A stretch of 51,115 nt of DNA from Lachnospiraceae bacterium (GTDB lineage: Bacteria; Bacillota; Clostridia; Lachnospirales; Lachnospiraceae), in assembly GCA_014804385.1 (NCBI GenBank), contig JAAUZW010000004.1, positions 34,449-85,563 of the forward strand, given 5' to 3'. Shown here in pieces: positions 23,218-32,000 of this stretch. Made by a program: the position numbers and the translations under genes. The notes under the pieces are model-generated. The model worked only from the letters and a program-made list of their open reading frames with translations. It did not search any database and was not told the origin of the DNA. How positions within the stretch are numbered: the stretch's first letter is position 1; every line of letters begins with the position of its first letter.

Positions 23218-24582
23218 TTAAATCAAGTCGATGGCATCCCGCACCGTCCCCACACCGATGACCTGCATCCCCGCCGGCGGCTTGATCTGTCCCACGTTGA
23301 CTTTTGGCAGGATGCAGGTAGTAAAGCCAAGCTTGGCCGCCTCCGCCACTCTCTGTGCAGCCATAGAGACGCCTCGCACCTCACCGCTTAAGCCGATCTC
23401 TCCAAAAACGATGGTCTTATCGTCGATCACCCGGTTCTTAAAGCTGGACGCCACCGCCATGGCGACTCCGAGATCAATAGCCGGTTCCACGATCCGCATA
23501 CCACCGGCCAGATTCACATAGGCATCACAGTCAGACATCTGCAGATTCAAACGCTTCTCCAACACCGCCATCAACAGATTCAATCTGTTAAAATCCATGC
23601 CGATGGCCTGCCGTCTGGGTATGCCGAAATTGCTGTGACAGACCAATGCCTGAATTTCCAGCAGGATAGGCCGGGTTCCCTCCATCGAACAGGACACTAC
23701 GGAGCCACTGGCTCCCTCCGGCTTCCCGCTCAACATAAATTCCGAGGCATTCTTCACCTCCGAAAGGCCCTCCTCCTTCATCTCAAAGACACCGATCTCA
23801 TTGGTTGAGCCAAATCGGTTCTTCACCCCCCGCAGAATCCGGTAAGAGGCATGTCTGTCCCCCTCGAAGTATAACACGGTATCCACCATATGCTCTAAAA
23901 CCCTGGGACCCGCCACTGTACCCTCCTTGGTCACATGGCCCACGATAAAGATAGACACCCCCAGTCCCTTGGCAAGCTGCATGAGTACATTCGTGGATTC
24001 CCGCACCTGGGAAATGCTGCCCGGGGCAGAGGATATCTCCTCGTGATACATGGTCTGAATAGAATCAATGACAGCCACCTCCGGCATCTGCTTGCGGATG
24101 GTCTGCTCCACCGTCTCCAGACTGGTCTCACACAAAAGAAGAAGATTGTCCGAAAAGTCTCCGATCCGATTGGCACGCAGCTTGATCTGCTGCAGGGACT
24201 CCTCTCCGGAAATATAGAGGAGCTTGTGACCATCCGCCGCCATATGCCTGCACACCTGCAGGAGAAGGGTAGATTTGCCAATCCCCGGATCGCCTCCCAC
24301 CAATGTGAGGGACCCAGGCACGATCCCGCCGCCAAGCACTCTGTCAAGCTCCGCCATATGGGTGGTCATGCGTTCTTTTTCGCCAAGATCCACCTCTCCC
24401 AGGCTCACCGGCTCTGCGTCCTTCCTTCCCGTCGTATTACCCCGTGCACCGCTGCTCTTTCCCGGTACCTTTTCCTCCACCATCGTATTCCATTCTCTGC
24501 AGCCGGGACACTGTCCCATCCATTTGGAGGACTCATAGCCACAGTTTTGACAAAAAAATACCGTTGTTTTTCCCTTAGCCAT
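23218..24582 (-). CDS. radA: DNA repair protein RadA
   Basis: 454 residues, full length. N-terminal zinc ribbon with C11, C14, C25 and C28 (FCQNCGYESSKWMGQCPGC), Walker A GGDPGIGKST near 96-105, the RadA-specific KNRFGSTNEIG motif, and a C-terminal Lon-like domain (AGGMRIVEPAIDLGVAMAVA...FGEIGLSGEVRGV). RadA is a branch-migration helicase in recombination. GGAG lies 7 nt before ATG. The clpC-to-radA order is conserved in Firmicutes, but a strong terminator at 24602-24655 separates radA from the clpC operon here. Confidence 0.96.
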   Translation of the reverse strand: MAKGKTTVFFCQNCGYESSKWMGQCPGCREWNTMVEEKVPGKSSGARGNTTGRKDAEPVSLGEVDLGEKERMTTHMAELDRVLGGGIVPGSLTLVGGDPGIGKSTLLLQVCRHMAADGHKLLYISGEESLQQIKLRANRIGDFSDNLLLLCETSLETVEQTIRKQMPEVAVIDSIQTMYHEEISSAPGSISQVRESTNVLMQLAKGLGVSIFIVGHVTKEGTVAGPRVLEHMVDTVLYFEGDRHASYRILRGVKNRFGSTNEIGVFEMKEEGLSEVKNASEFMLSGKPEGASGSVVSCSMEGTRPILLEIQALVCHSNFGIPRRQAIGMDFNRLNLLMAVLEKRLNLQMSDCDAYVNLAGGMRIVEPAIDLGVAMAVASSFKNRVIDDKTIVFGEIGLSGEVRGVSMAAQRVAEAAKLGFTTCILPKVNVGQIKPPAGMQVIGVGTVRDAIDLI

Positions 24583-24601
24583 CGGTTTTCTCCTATCATT
24601 T

Positions 24602-24655
24602 AAAAAGAAAGGGCCTTTCGACCGAATGTGACACTCATGTCAGTCAAAAAGCCCT
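24602..24655 (-). terminator. Rho-independent terminator between the clpC operon and radA
   Basis: On the minus strand GGGCTTTTTGACTGA pairs with TCGGTCGAAAGGCCC (one or two G-U or mismatch positions, 14-nt loop), followed by TTTCTTTTT. It ends 20 nt before the radA ATG and would stop transcripts coming from the clpC operon. Confidence 0.75.
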
Positions 24656-24668
24656 GTCTGTCAGACAC

Positions 24669-25079
24669 TTACTTTACAATCTTTACTTCTGCTACCCCTA
24701 CGCTTGCAAGCTCCACACTGATATTCAGCTTTCCGCTCAAATTCGTCTTCATCTCTCCCACATTAGCGCCGTTTACATAGACCTTATACACCGTGTCCTC
24801 CTCGAGTCCCACCGTGATCTGTGCATCCTCACTGCCCTCCACCTGGAAGGTGACGCCGTTTTCCGTCTCCGAAAAGCCGTTTACACTGGTTCCCGGCTCC
24901 GACTCATAGGCAAACATACCGTTTTTCTCCAGTTTTGTCAGTTCCTTAAAAGTCTTCACCTTGTACAGATTACCGCCATGCTCGTAATCCTCCAGCTTCG
25001 CCTTGGAAGCAAGCATGTGATTGCCAAAACTGATCGTTCCGTCGCCCTCCGCGCGCAGCAATTCCTCTACTACAGCCAT
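24669..25079 (-). CDS. Conserved small protein of unknown function
   Basis: 136 residues. Opens MAVVEELLRAEGDGTISFGNHML, then DYEHGGNLYKVKTFKELTKLEKNGMFAYES and a beta-rich tail (TYKVYVNGANVGEMKTNLSGKLNISVELASVG-like). I have seen such proteins labelled 'endosialidase' in Clostridia, but nothing here resembles a sialidase catalytic site, so I do not use that name. A cytosolic protein with AGGAGG about 6 nt upstream. It follows clpC by 19 nt and is the last gene before the terminator, so it is probably co-transcribed with clpC. Confidence 0.7.
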   Translation of the reverse strand: MAVVEELLRAEGDGTISFGNHMLASKAKLEDYEHGGNLYKVKTFKELTKLEKNGMFAYESEPGTSVNGFSETENGVTFQVEGSEDAQITVGLEEDTVYKVYVNGANVGEMKTNLSGKLNISVELASVGVAEVKIVK

Positions 25080-25098
25080 TATCCTTTCCTCCTATGTT

Positions 25099-27552
25099 CT
25101 ATTCTCCTACTGCTTTAACCGTAAAGGTTATCTTTTTGTTCTTAAGTCCCACAGAGACCTTGTCGCCGCCCTTCACTTTTCCGGCCAGAATCTCCTCCGC
25201 CAGCGCATCTTCAATCTCTGACTGGATCGCCCGCTTCATTGGCCTTGCACCCATTTTAACATCCATATGCTTCTCGATCAGATGCTCCTTTACCGAGGAA
25301 GTGATCACCAGATCGATATTCATCTGCTCTCTGCAGCGCTTCGTCAGGTTTTGGGAAAGAAGGGTTACGATCGCCTTCATATCCTCTTTATTCAAGGGAT
25401 GGAATACCATGATCTCATCGATTCTGTTGATGAATTCCGGCTTAAAGAGGCGTTTTACCTCCTCCATCACTTTGCCTTTCATTTTATCATAACTCTGCTT
25501 TTCCGTCTCCGCCGCGCCAAATCCCAGATTTTTGGGATCGATGATCCGCTGTGCACCCGCATTCGAGGTCATGATCAGGATGGTGTTCTTAAAGCTCACC
25601 TTCCGACCCTTGGAGTCAGTGATGTGCCCGTCGTCAAGCACCTGCAGAAGTACATTAAACACGTCCGGATGCGCCTTTTCTATCTCGTCAAAAAGTACCA
25701 CGGAGTAGGGATTCCTGCGCACCTTCTCGGAGAGCTGTCCCCCCTCCTCAAATCCCACATATCCCGGAGGCGATCCGATCATCTTGGACACCGAATGCCC
25801 CTCCATGTACTCTGACATATCTACTCTTATCAAGGCATTCTCAGAACCGAACATAGCCTCCGCCAATGCCTTTGACAATTCGGTCTTGCCCACGCCCGTA
25901 GGTCCCAGAAACAGGAAAGAACCGATGGGACGATTAGGATCCTGCAATCCCACTCTTCCCCGGCGCATGGCCTTCGCCACAGCCACCACAGCCTCATCCT
26001 GACCGATCACTCTCCTGTGCAGGATAGATTCCAGCTTTAGAAGCCTCTCGCTCTCTTTTTCCGCCAGCTTCTTCACCGGGATCTTCGTCCACAGTGCCAC
26101 CACCTCGGCGATCTCGTTCTCTCCCACCACATAGGCGCGATTCTGTTCCGCCTGCTCCAGCTTCTTGACCAGGCGCTCATATTTCTTAATGCAGCTCTCC
26201 TGCTTCTTTTTCAGTTCCGCCGCCTGCGTAAATGCCTCCATGCGGATCGACCGTTCGATCTGCAGATCTATCTTTTCTATCTCTTCAGACAGCTCCTGCA
26301 GCTTATCGGGCTGTTTCGTCACGTGAAGCCGCACCGCAGCCGAAGCCTCATCGATCAGATCGATCGCCTTATCCGGCAGATTTCTGTCATTGATATAGCG
26401 GGCCGACAGAGCCACCGCCGCACTGATTGCTTCCGGCGTGATGGTAACCCTGTGATGCTCCTCATATTTATGGGCAATCCCCCGCAGGATATTTTCTGTC
26501 TCCTCAATGGTCGGCTCCTCCACCGTCACCGGGTGGAAACGTCTCTCCAGAGCGGCGTCCTTCTCCACATACTTGCGATACTCTGCGATGGTGGTAGCGC
26601 CGATCAGTTGGATTTCTCCCCTTGCCAGAGACGGTTTTAAGATGTTGGACGCGTCTATCGCTCCCTCCGCGCCTCCTGCGCCGATGATGGTGTGCATCTC
26701 ATCCAAAAAGAGAATGATATTGCCGTCCTCGATCACCTCTTTGATCACCTTTTTGATACGCTCCTCGAATTCGCCGCGGTATTTACTGCCGGCTACCATA
26801 CCCGAGAGATCCAGCGTTAAAAGTCTCTTATTCTGTACGGTAAAGGGTACATCACCCGTCACGATCCTGGCGGCAAGTCCCTCCACCACAGCCGTCTTAC
26901 CTACGCCCGGTTCTCCCACCAGACAGGGATTGTTTTTCGTGCGCCGGCTTAAGATCTGGACGACTCTGGTGATTTCCTCCTCCCTGCCGATCACGGGATC
27001 CAGTTTCCCCTCTCTGGCAAGCGCTGTCAGATCCCTGCTGTAATGATCCAGCGTAGAAGTATTTCCCTTTTTCTTGTTCTGCTTTCTACCCAGATCTTCC
27101 TTGTAAAGCGCACCGTCCTCTCCCATGGCTACCAGCACATCCACATAGAGCTTCTGTACCGAAATACCCATGGTGTTCAAGAGCCTGACCGCCACATTCT
27201 CCCCTTCCTTCAGAAGGGCCAGCAGAATATGCTCCGTCCCAGTTCTCTCACTGTGAAATCTGTCCGCCTGCCTGTGTGCCTCCTCCAAGATGGCCTGTGC
27301 CCGAGGCGAATAACCATCTCTCTCCGCAATCAGCACAGAAGTCTCCGGCACGATCAGATCTTTGATCATCTCTTTTAACTGCACGACATCCACGCCATTA
27401 TTTAAGAGCACTGTGGCCGCAACGCCCGTATTTTCCCGCAAAAGACCCAGCAGTATGTGCTCGCTTCCCACATAACTCTGACGCAGGCTTCTGGCAGCCC
27501 GCTCCGCAAGCATCAGAGCTGCCTTTGCCTTATCTGTAAATTGTGGCTGCAT
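25099..27552 (-). CDS. clpC: ClpC ATP-dependent chaperone/protease ATPase
   Basis: 817 residues. Two Clp N-domain repeats (4-67 and 81-144), first AAA+ module with Walker A GEPGVGKT (213-220) and LDEMH (283-287), a middle domain with UVR-like coiled coil (about 420-465), second AAA+ module with Walker A GPTGVGKTE (550-558) and the ClpC C-terminus. It unfolds proteins for ClpP. In most Firmicutes ctsR-mcsA-mcsB precede clpC; here the upstream gene is a GntR regulator overlapping by 1 nt (TAATG). No mcsB arginine kinase is in the window. Confidence 0.96.
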   Translation of the reverse strand: MQPQFTDKAKAALMLAERAARSLRQSYVGSEHILLGLLRENTGVAATVLLNNGVDVVQLKEMIKDLIVPETSVLIAERDGYSPRAQAILEEAHRQADRFHSERTGTEHILLALLKEGENVAVRLLNTMGISVQKLYVDVLVAMGEDGALYKEDLGRKQNKKKGNTSTLDHYSRDLTALAREGKLDPVIGREEEITRVVQILSRRTKNNPCLVGEPGVGKTAVVEGLAARIVTGDVPFTVQNKRLLTLDLSGMVAGSKYRGEFEERIKKVIKEVIEDGNIILFLDEMHTIIGAGGAEGAIDASNILKPSLARGEIQLIGATTIAEYRKYVEKDAALERRFHPVTVEEPTIEETENILRGIAHKYEEHHRVTITPEAISAAVALSARYINDRNLPDKAIDLIDEASAAVRLHVTKQPDKLQELSEEIEKIDLQIERSIRMEAFTQAAELKKKQESCIKKYERLVKKLEQAEQNRAYVVGENEIAEVVALWTKIPVKKLAEKESERLLKLESILHRRVIGQDEAVVAVAKAMRRGRVGLQDPNRPIGSFLFLGPTGVGKTELSKALAEAMFGSENALIRVDMSEYMEGHSVSKMIGSPPGYVGFEEGGQLSEKVRRNPYSVVLFDEIEKAHPDVFNVLLQVLDDGHITDSKGRKVSFKNTILIMTSNAGAQRIIDPKNLGFGAAETEKQSYDKMKGKVMEEVKRLFKPEFINRIDEIMVFHPLNKEDMKAIVTLLSQNLTKRCREQMNIDLVITSSVKEHLIEKHMDVKMGARPMKRAIQSEIEDALAEEILAGKVKGGDKVSVGLKNKKITFTVKAVGE

Positions 27553-27935
27553 TAACCTTCCATTCCTTTCCCATATTCCTCATAAATCTCATCTATAAGA
27601 GCATGGACTTCTTCACCGGAAATATTCTTACAACTCGCCTTCGCCAAAGTAACCAGCAGATCCTCTCTGATCTCCTCCAGCGCACGCATCCTGTCAATAT
27701 CCACGGCCACCATCACGCCCCGCCTGCGGTCCACCTTGACATAGCCCTCCTGTTTCAAGACAGTGTATGCCTTATTGACCGTATGCATATTGATGCCGAT
27801 ACTGTCCGCCAGCTGCCTGACGGAGGGAAGCATATCCCCCTCCTGAAGCCGCGAGGCCGCGATTCCCATGATGATTTGATCCCGCAGCTGCATATAGATC
27901 GCCTGATCACTGTTAAAGTCTATCTCGATAAACAT
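27552..27935 (-). CDS. GntR-family regulator (YtrA type) upstream of clpC
   Basis: 127 residues. The winged helix-turn-helix is in 10-70 (IYMQLRDQIIMGIAASRLQEGDMLPSVRQLADSIGINMHTVNKAY), as in the YtrA subgroup, with a short C-terminal effector or dimerisation helix (ALIDEIYEEYG) and no large ligand domain. Its stop codon shares one base with the clpC start, so the two are translated together. It follows the SH3-domain gene by 10 nt. It may regulate its own operon, including clpC; its signal is unknown. No CtsR-like protein is visible. Confidence 0.88.
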   Translation of the reverse strand: MFIEIDFNSDQAIYMQLRDQIIMGIAASRLQEGDMLPSVRQLADSIGINMHTVNKAYTVLKQEGYVKVDRRRGVMVAVDIDRMRALEEIREDLLVTLAKASCKNISGEEVHALIDEIYEEYGKGMEG

Positions 27936-27945
27936 ATTTTCCTCA

Positions 27946-29265
27946 TCACTTCAGATCTTTATCATCCATATTCAAAAATTCAAATTCAAATTCGTCGTCA
28001 TCCATAAGGAAATTTTTAGTCTTGCGCTTGGGTGCGGGTCTGACTGCCTCCGGCTCCTCCTGATAGGTCACTTCCCGCTCGCGCCTTGCCCTCTCCGGTC
28101 TTTCTGATCTTTCTCTTCTCGGCTGCTCTGCGCTCTCCCGTCTGCGCACAGTCCTTTCTTCCCCTTCGGATGCTGCTCTGCGCCGTTCCTGTCTTTCCCT
28201 TTCTGCAGTCTTTCTATCAGAGGTTCTCTCTTCCTCCTCGTCTTCGTCGTCCTCGTAATCCTCATAGTAAGCATCCCGCAGCTTAAAGGCCATAATGATC
28301 ACCGTGACTGCCAGCGCTGCCAGAAGCACCGCCAGCACCACGATCACGATACGCTGTTTGACGATCGCATCCGTATCCTTCTTGTCGTCCACAGACTGGG
28401 AGCCTGTAGACTCCAGAAGAGGCAGCAGGGGCTCCTTATTTCCTTTAATATTATCGTAAATATACCAAACTTCCTCTCCCTCAGAGTTTGTCTCTATCTT
28501 GAGCTCATAGTCGTTTCTCGGCGCCGACTCCGGAGCAGCCGTTTCTACATCGGGTTCCGGCTCCGTATTCTCTTCCACCGGTAAAAGATCCCCCAGCTCC
28601 AGGAGATCAGACCGGATGTAGCCCGTCTTTTCAGAGCCGTTCGTTCCGGTAAAATTGACAAAATACCATGTCTTCCCATCGCTGCCTTCAGATTTTCCGC
28701 TCACCACCACCTGCGTACCGGGCGTCAGGGAATCTATGCGATTGTTGGAGGTAGAAGGATCGGGACGCACCTTCGCCTGCACTTTGGTGGTCGCATACTG
28801 AAACGCCATCTCCTCCTGCGCCTGTACCTGCGCGCCTGTACCCGAGCCGGTGGGCACCGCATCTGCACTATCTGTCTGTTGCGAATCCGCGTCAGCACCG
28901 GTATCCGATGTGTCCGCCTCCACAGAGACTGTGGGAATATCGCCCTCACCTGCCTCGATCATATCAGCACGCACATATCCCAGAGTATTGCCGTCCACAT
29001 ACACCTGATACCATGTGACACCGGAAACCTCCACCTTGCCCCGTATCGAGATCTCCTTGCCGACGCTGGAGCTGCCGATCGCTTCACTCCCCTGATCAGG
29101 CTGCTTTCTGATATTGACGGTTTTGGGAAGCACCGTACCTGTGGCCTCCGCCCGACTCACGATCGGATCGCACCAGACCAGAATAACGGCCGCCGCCAAA
29201 ACAGCCAGCATTCTTCCCATCTGCTTTCCTATCATTCTTCCCCACTCGCTCTTTCGTATCCTCAT
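27946..29265 (-). CDS. SH3-domain membrane protein
   Basis: 439 residues from ATG 29265 (AGGGAG 7 nt upstream); the longer frame from 29577 overlaps the next gene and is rejected. An N-terminal signal or membrane segment (MLAVLAAAVILVWCDPIVSRAEA) is followed by two bacterial SH3 domains (VNIRKQPDQGSEAIGSSSVG and AKVRPDPSTSNNRIDSLTPG blocks), a linker, a second membrane segment (IVIVVLAVLLAALAVTVIIMAF) and a highly charged C-terminal tail (EDDEDEEEE then Arg/Glu-rich). The SH3 domains face outside and may bind peptidoglycan; the tail is cytosolic. Part of the clpC-proximal operon. Confidence 0.82.
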   Translation of the reverse strand: MRIRKSEWGRMIGKQMGRMLAVLAAAVILVWCDPIVSRAEATGTVLPKTVNIRKQPDQGSEAIGSSSVGKEISIRGKVEVSGVTWYQVYVDGNTLGYVRADMIEAGEGDIPTVSVEADTSDTGADADSQQTDSADAVPTGSGTGAQVQAQEEMAFQYATTKVQAKVRPDPSTSNNRIDSLTPGTQVVVSGKSEGSDGKTWYFVNFTGTNGSEKTGYIRSDLLELGDLLPVEENTEPEPDVETAAPESAPRNDYELKIETNSEGEEVWYIYDNIKGNKEPLLPLLESTGSQSVDDKKDTDAIVKQRIVIVVLAVLLAALAVTVIIMAFKLRDAYYEDYEDDEDEEEERTSDRKTAERERQERRRAASEGEERTVRRRESAEQPRRERSERPERARREREVTYQEEPEAVRPAPKRKTKNFLMDDDEFEFEFLNMDDKDLK

Positions 29266-29290
29266 GTCTTTTCTCCCTCTGTCAGGTTGC

Positions 29291-29782
29291 TTAATCGTCC
29301 CTGGAAAATCGCTTGGATCCTGCCTCACCTTTGCGCCGTTCGGTGCTGTAACCAAAGGCATCATCCTTATGCCTTGCTTTTCTTGCCATCTCCTCCAGAT
29401 CTTTGTGATACGCCAACTCACACTTGGGACAGAACCTTCCCCAGCGGATCGTCGCACCACAGATCTCGCACCGCAAAAAGAGTGTGGAGTTGGGCGCGAT
29501 CTCCAATCTTCCCTCCTTGAGCATCTCCCGGATCGCCCTCTGGGAAACGCCTGTGGCCTTGGAAACCTCCGCCGCATTGGCGCCCATATGCTCTTCTACA
29601 TAATTGCGCGCCTTGCCGTAATCGTCATATGCAACAAGGCCACACTGCTCACACACATATTCTCCCACACCCTTATAGACCATGACTCCTGCACACTCAG
29701 GGCAGTAGACAGGCCTGTTGTAAGTGTTGTCCTCGACAAATTCCTTCTTTAATATCGCGATCCGTTCTTCTTTGCTGCTCAC
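29291..29782 (-). CDS. YvyF-like zinc-ribbon protein
   Basis: 163 residues from GTG 29782, which has GGGAG about 7 nt upstream; an ATG at 29824 has its box too close. It has two CxxC pairs in the N-terminal third (YCPEC..., VCEQC) and two more in LRCEICG...FCPKCE, i.e. two zinc ribbons around a helix-turn-helix-like AAEVSKATGVSQRAIREMLKEGRLEI. This matches the layout of YvyF (a flgM-operon protein of Bacillus; TIGR03826) although no flagellar operon is here. It lies 76 nt after purD and 25 nt before the SH3 gene. Confidence 0.6.
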   Translation of the reverse strand: MSSKEERIAILKKEFVEDNTYNRPVYCPECAGVMVYKGVGEYVCEQCGLVAYDDYGKARNYVEEHMGANAAEVSKATGVSQRAIREMLKEGRLEIAPNSTLFLRCEICGATIRWGRFCPKCELAYHKDLEEMARKARHKDDAFGYSTERRKGEAGSKRFSRDD

Positions 29783-29858
29783 AGGATCACTCCCCCTTCC
29801 CTCGATCCTGGGAATGCTTCGCATTCTCCTTCAATGATTTACACAGCTGTTCTTTCGG

Positions 29859-31130
29859 TTAAGCTTCGTCGATCGCTTTCCCGATATCATGCCGCATATA
29901 TTTGTTGTCAAAACGTACCCAGTCCGTCGCCGCATAGGCGTTGGCTCTGGCCTCTTTAAGCGTCGCTCCCTTCGCTGTGACGCCGAGGACTCTGCCTCCA
30001 TTTGTGACAATCGTGTCATTATTCAGGCTCGTTCCCGCATGAAAGCAGTAATACCCTTCTCTGTTCTCAAAATTCTCCAGTCCTTCGATGACAAAACCCT
30101 TCTCGTAAGAGACCGGGTATCCTTCCGATGCCAGGATCACGCAGACCGCCGCATTATCCTCAAAACTAAGTTCCATCCGGTCAAGGCTGCCGTCAATACA
30201 CGCCTCCACCACATCGATCATATCGTTTTTCATACGGGGCAGCACCACCTGCGCCTCCGGATCTCCGAAACGAGCATTGTACTCCAACACCTTCGGCCCG
30301 TCCTCCGTCAGCATCAATCCGAAGAAGATCACCCCTTTGAAGGGTCTGCCCTCCGCCGCCATGGCATCCACAGTAGCCTGATAGATATACTTATGACAGA
30401 ACGCGTCCACTTCATCCGTATAGAAAGGACTGGGCGAAAAAGTACCCATACCGCCCGTATTCAATCCCTGATCGCCGTCCAGAGCCCGTTTGTGATCCTG
30501 CGCGGAGGACATGATCTTTATCGTCCTGCCATCCACGAAAGAGAGAACGGAGACCTCGCGTCCCGTCATAAACTCTTCAATCACCATACGGTTGCCCGCC
30601 GCACCGAACTTTTTATCCTCCATAATGGTGCGAACGCCTTCTTTCGCCTCTTCAAGCGTCTCGCAGATCAGCACGCCCTTTCCCAGTGCCAGGCCGTCCG
30701 CCTTTAAGACCACAGGCATTTTGGCAGTTTCCAGATACGCCAGCGCCTTCTGCGGATCATCGAAATTCTCGTAGGCCGCCGTGGGAATATGATATTTCTT
30801 CATCAGATCCTTGGAAAAGGCTTTACTGCCCTCCAGAATCGCCGCGTTTTTCCTGGGGCCGAACACCCTGAGGCCCGCCGCCTCCATCTCGTCCACAAGG
30901 CCGCCAACCAGCGGGTCATCCATGCCCACGATAGTCAGATCAATGGCTTTTTCCTTCGCGAATGCCACCAGCTTGTCAAACTCCATGGCACCGATGGGAA
31001 CACACTCCGCAATCTGCCCGATTCCCGCATTGCCGGGAGCACAATAAATCTTATCCGCCTTAGGACTCTTCGCCACAGCCGCCGCGATCGCGTGTTCCCT
31101 GCCGCCGCTGCCCACAATTAAAATTTTCAT
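29859..31130 (-). CDS. purD: Phosphoribosylamine-glycine ligase
   Basis: 423 residues, normal for GARS. Begins MKILIVGSGGREHAIAAAV; the ATP-grasp loops KADGLALGKGVLI and EEFMTGREVSVLSFVDG and the metal-site run EYNARFGDPEAQVVLPRM are intact. It joins glycine to phosphoribosylamine in purine synthesis. ATG 31130 has GGAGG upstream; a frame from 31172 runs through the intergenic hairpin and is rejected. Last gene of purE-purM-purN-purD, separated from purN by a 107-nt gap that holds repeat D. Confidence 0.96.
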   Translation of the reverse strand: MKILIVGSGGREHAIAAAVAKSPKADKIYCAPGNAGIGQIAECVPIGAMEFDKLVAFAKEKAIDLTIVGMDDPLVGGLVDEMEAAGLRVFGPRKNAAILEGSKAFSKDLMKKYHIPTAAYENFDDPQKALAYLETAKMPVVLKADGLALGKGVLICETLEEAKEGVRTIMEDKKFGAAGNRMVIEEFMTGREVSVLSFVDGRTIKIMSSAQDHKRALDGDQGLNTGGMGTFSPSPFYTDEVDAFCHKYIYQATVDAMAAEGRPFKGVIFFGLMLTEDGPKVLEYNARFGDPEAQVVLPRMKNDMIDVVEACIDGSLDRMELSFEDNAAVCVILASEGYPVSYEKGFVIEGLENFENREGYYCFHAGTSLNNDTIVTNGGRVLGVTAKGATLKEARANAYAATDWVRFDNKYMRHDIGKAIDEA

Positions 31131-31149
31131 AAATCTACCTCCACTATGC

Positions 31150-31243
31150 GGAGAATGCCTTCTCTTTGGCATTCTCCAGAGTGAAACCTAGAAGTTCTTT
31201 GCGAAATGCCCTCTGGCATGAGCATTAGAACTTCTTTTCACTC
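31150..31243. repeat. Interspersed palindromic repeat, family 2, copy D (purN-purD gap)
   Basis: Two back-to-back hairpins: GGAGAATGCC/GGCATTCTCC (31150-31177) and an imperfect long one with ends GAGTGAAA/TTTTCACTC and inner arms TAGAAGTTCT/AGAACTTCT (31179-31243). The stop TGA of purN is inside the second element. Same architecture as copy E; copy F at 37178 keeps only the second hairpin. Confidence 0.8.
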
Positions 31244-31864
31244 GGTGATCGTCACCCGGCCGTTCTCCACCTTCACCTGACCGGCCGCGATCAGATTGAT
31301 ACACCAGGGCAGGAGCACCCACTCCGCCTCCTCCATCACTCTCTTTTGTAAAATCTCAGGCGTATCGTCGGCATATACCTTCACCGCCTTCTGTTTGATG
31401 ATAGGCCCCGTGTCCATTCCTTCATCCACAAAGTGCACAGTTGCGCCGGTAATCTTCACGCCCCTCTTCAAAGCCGCCTCGTGCACTTTCAGTCCGTAGT
31501 AACCCGTGCCGCAAAAAGCCGGAATCAGGGAAGGATGTATATTGATAATACGATTCTGATATCGCCTGATCAGCTGTACCGGAATCTTCACCAAAAAACC
31601 CGCCAGCACGACCAGATCGGGCTCGGCCTCCTCCACACAGCGGATCAGGGCTTCCTCAAACTGCTGCCGGTCCTCGAATTCCTTAGGCGACACGCAGACC
31701 CCTTCGATCCCTGCCGCCTTCGCTCTCTTAAGCGCATAGGCTCCGGGATTGTTGCTTATCACCCTGACCAGATCCGTATTGCAGATGGCGCCCTGCGCCA
31801 CGCCGTCAATGATTGCCTGTAAATTCGTGCCCCCGCCGGACACACAGACCACTACTCTAAGCAT
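31238..31864 (-). CDS. purN: Phosphoribosylglycinamide formyltransferase
   Basis: 208 residues from ATG 31864 (GGAGG 5 nt upstream; a TTG four codons earlier is part of the same box). Signatures: SGGGTNLQAII, the catalytic block NIHPSLIPAFCGTGYYGLKVHEA (Asn and His visible) and ATVHFVDEGMDTGPIIKQ. It transfers a formyl group from 10-formyl-THF to GAR. Its stop lies in repeat D. It sits between purM (via repeat E, 136-nt gap) and purD. Confidence 0.95.
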   Translation of the reverse strand: MLRVVVCVSGGGTNLQAIIDGVAQGAICNTDLVRVISNNPGAYALKRAKAAGIEGVCVSPKEFEDRQQFEEALIRCVEEAEPDLVVLAGFLVKIPVQLIRRYQNRIINIHPSLIPAFCGTGYYGLKVHEAALKRGVKITGATVHFVDEGMDTGPIIKQKAVKVYADDTPEILQKRVMEEAEWVLLPWCINLIAAGQVKVENGRVTITE

Positions 31865-31902
31865 TTGCTCCTCCAAACATCATTGTCAACTCAAATCATT
31901 GC

Positions 31903-31998
31903 GGAGAATGCCTGTTTTTCGGCATTCTCCTGCGTGAAACTTAGAACTTCTTGGCATCCCGTCCTATGGCGGGATGTCTTTAGAAGTTCTTTTCACGC
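31903..31998. repeat. Interspersed palindromic repeat, family 2, copy E (purM-purN gap)
   Basis: Hairpin GGAGAATGCC/GGCATTCTCC (31903-31930) followed by a long imperfect hairpin with ends GCGTGAAA/TTTTCACGC, inner arms TTAGAACTTCTT/AGAAGTTCT and a middle stem GGCATCCCG/CGGGATG (31932-31998). It begins 2 nt after the purM stop and fills the 136-nt gap to purN. Confidence 0.8.
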
Positions 31999-32000
31999 GA

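Noticed and set aside
24669..25079. Possible endosialidase
   Set aside because: The label is one I recall from databases, but the sequence has no sialidase motif and is only 136 residues long.
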